A stretch of DNA of 13,894 nt. Origin: an uncultured Oscillibacter sp. Lineage in GTDB: Bacteria > Bacillota > Clostridia > Oscillospirales > Oscillospiraceae. The stretch's first letter is position 1. Each line of letters starts with the position of its first letter. Below, piece by piece: positions 13,173-13,894 of this stretch. A program made the position numbers and the translations under genes. The stretch covers positions 1 to 13,894 of the forward strand of contig CAMHBH010000048.1 in the NCBI GenBank assembly GCA_946183175.1, read 5' to 3'. The notes under the pieces were generated by a model. The model had not been told where the DNA came from. It did no database searches and saw only the letters and a list, made by a program, of their open reading frames with translations.

Positions 13173-13221
13173 ATGTATGAGCAAAAATTACCATTTTTGT
13201 TTGATTTCCGTCGTCCCCGAC

Positions 13222-13250
13222 ATTATAGCAGATACTTTCCCCGATTGCAA
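13222..13250 (-). promoter_or_regulatory. Sigma-A promoter of the BspA-like lipoprotein gene
   Basis: On the minus strand the -35 box TTGCAA (13245-13250) and a perfect -10 box TATAAT (13222-13227) are separated by 17 bases. The -35 is the same TTGCAA used by the ygjP-purO promoter. Predicted leader length is about 58 bases. Confidence 0.82.
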
Positions 13251-13287
13251 CGACAACCCCGCGAATTTCAGAAATTCCCGCGCAAGG

Positions 13288-13316
13288 CAAAAAGTCTCCC
13301 CCGTGCGGCGGGGGAG
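13288..13316 (-). terminator. Intrinsic terminator of the carboxyltransferase gene
   Basis: Read on the minus strand, CTCCCCCG / CGGGGGAG form a perfect 8-base-pair stem around CCGCA, followed by ACTTTTTG. It lies 8 bases after the stop codon and nearly duplicates the terminator at 3081-3109. Confidence 0.88.
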
Positions 13317-13324
13317 GCTGGAAA

Positions 13325-13894
13325 TCAGAAGTTCATTTCGACGTAGAGTTCGCGTACTGCGTTCGGGTCGCGTTCGGGTTTCTTCTTTTCCTCCACAACG
13401 GGAGCCGGGGCCGGGGGCGCGTCGCGCCACTTGAGGAAATTCGGGGCCACCTGCGGGAACAGCGCCAGCGACAGTACGTCCTCGTCGCTCTTGGCGAGGT
13501 CTTTGTACTCCTCGCGGTACTTGTCGAGTTCGGGCGCGAGAAGGTCAGCCGGACGGCATTCGATTCTCTGGTCGGGCGTAATCCCGGCCTTTTCGAGTAC
13601 AGCTTCGTCGACGGGGCCGGGGAGTTTGCCGTACTCGCCGCGCAACATGGCCTTGGTTTCCTTGGTGAAGGTCTTGTAGCGCTCGCCCATGACGACGTTC
13701 ATGACGGCCTGCGTGCCGACAATCTGACTGGTAGGCGTCACGAGGGGCGGGTAGCCGCAATCTTTACGCACGCGCGGCACTTCCTGCAACACGTCGTAGT
13801 ATTTGTCCTCGTGGCCCAACTGCTTCAACTGCGAAATCAGGTTCGAGAGCATGCCGCCCGGTACCTGATACAACAGCGTGTTGGTGTCGACGCT
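13325..13894 (-). CDS. oadA: Oxaloacetate decarboxylase alpha/pyruvate carboxylase B-type carboxyltransferase (partial)
   Basis: Only the C-terminal 189 residues are in the window; the gene continues beyond the right edge. The sequence VDTNTLLYQVPGGMLSNL followed by ISQLKQLG is a hallmark of the carboxyltransferase/PYC_OADA conserved domain. PPLVTPTSQIVGTQAVMNV and GRPG-like GKLPGPVDEAV continue the match. The enzyme moves CO2 between oxaloacetate or pyruvate and biotin. Full-length OadA often ends in a lipoyl/biotin domain with an AMKM motif. Here the protein ends after a charged P/A/E/K linker with RELYVEMNF and carries no biotin domain. The carrier is therefore presumably a separate protein encoded elsewhere. 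Whether it belongs to a sodium-pumping decarboxylase or a two-part pyruvate carboxylase cannot be told from this piece. Confidence 0.88.
   Translation of the reverse strand, partial: SVDTNTLLYQVPGGMLSNLISQLKQLGHEDKYYDVLQEVPRVRKDCGYPPLVTPTSQIVGTQAVMNVVMGERYKTFTKETKAMLRGEYGKLPGPVDEAVLEKAGITPDQRIECRPADLLAPELDKYREEYKDLAKSDEDVLSLALFPQVAPNFLKWRDAPPAPAPVVEEKKKPERDPNAVRELYVEMNF

Overview
The window is about 13.9 kb of GC-rich bacterial DNA with low-GC-Gram-positive style signals. These are AGGAGG-type ribosome binding sites, sigma-A promoters with 17-base spacers, and compact intrinsic terminators. Gene content includes a PurO-type IMP cyclohydrolase, a separate oxaloacetate/pyruvate carboxyltransferase subunit without a biotin domain, NlpC/P60 and BspA-like surface proteins, and substrate-binding proteins beside a two-component system. 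Together with short intergenic CCTCCCC/GGGGAGG palindromes, this suggests a high-GC gut Clostridia member, probably Oscillospirales. That placement is inference.

Layout. 8-1243 (+): a BrxD-like (DUF2791) P-loop ATPase, the last gene of an operon that begins off the left edge, followed by a terminator and an intergenic palindromic repeat. 1514-2812 (-): a two-gene operon with a consensus promoter, encoding a small conserved protein of unknown function and a secreted SH3b-SH3b-NlpC/P60 hydrolase. 3125-4081 (-): a monoacylglycerol-lipase-like alpha/beta hydrolase. 4262-4642 (+): a small zinc-ribbon protein with an amphipathic 11-residue repeat. 4726-5972 (-): a predicted leaderless operon of a YgjP-type metallopeptidase and IMP cyclohydrolase. 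6109-6510 (+): YjbQ. 6608-7330 (+): a GntR/UTRA repressor of the TreR type.

7571-11802 (+) is the most interesting part: four genes with ATGA or near-zero junctions. They encode a membrane-tethered RbsB-like sugar-binding protein, a multi-pass NarL-type histidine kinase, its response regulator, and a second membrane-tethered family-1 solute-binding protein. No permease or ATPase gene is in the window. I infer a signalling module in which two anchored binding proteins report sugars to the kinase. The leader holds two candidate promoters, a palindrome and a terminator-like hairpin.

11838-13157 (-): a lipoprotein with 26-residue BspA-type leucine-rich repeats joined to a discoidin-like C-terminal domain. 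13325-13894 (-): the C-terminal part of an OadA/PycB carboxyltransferase, cut by the right edge. No tRNA, rRNA, CRISPR array or insertion sequence was recognised.
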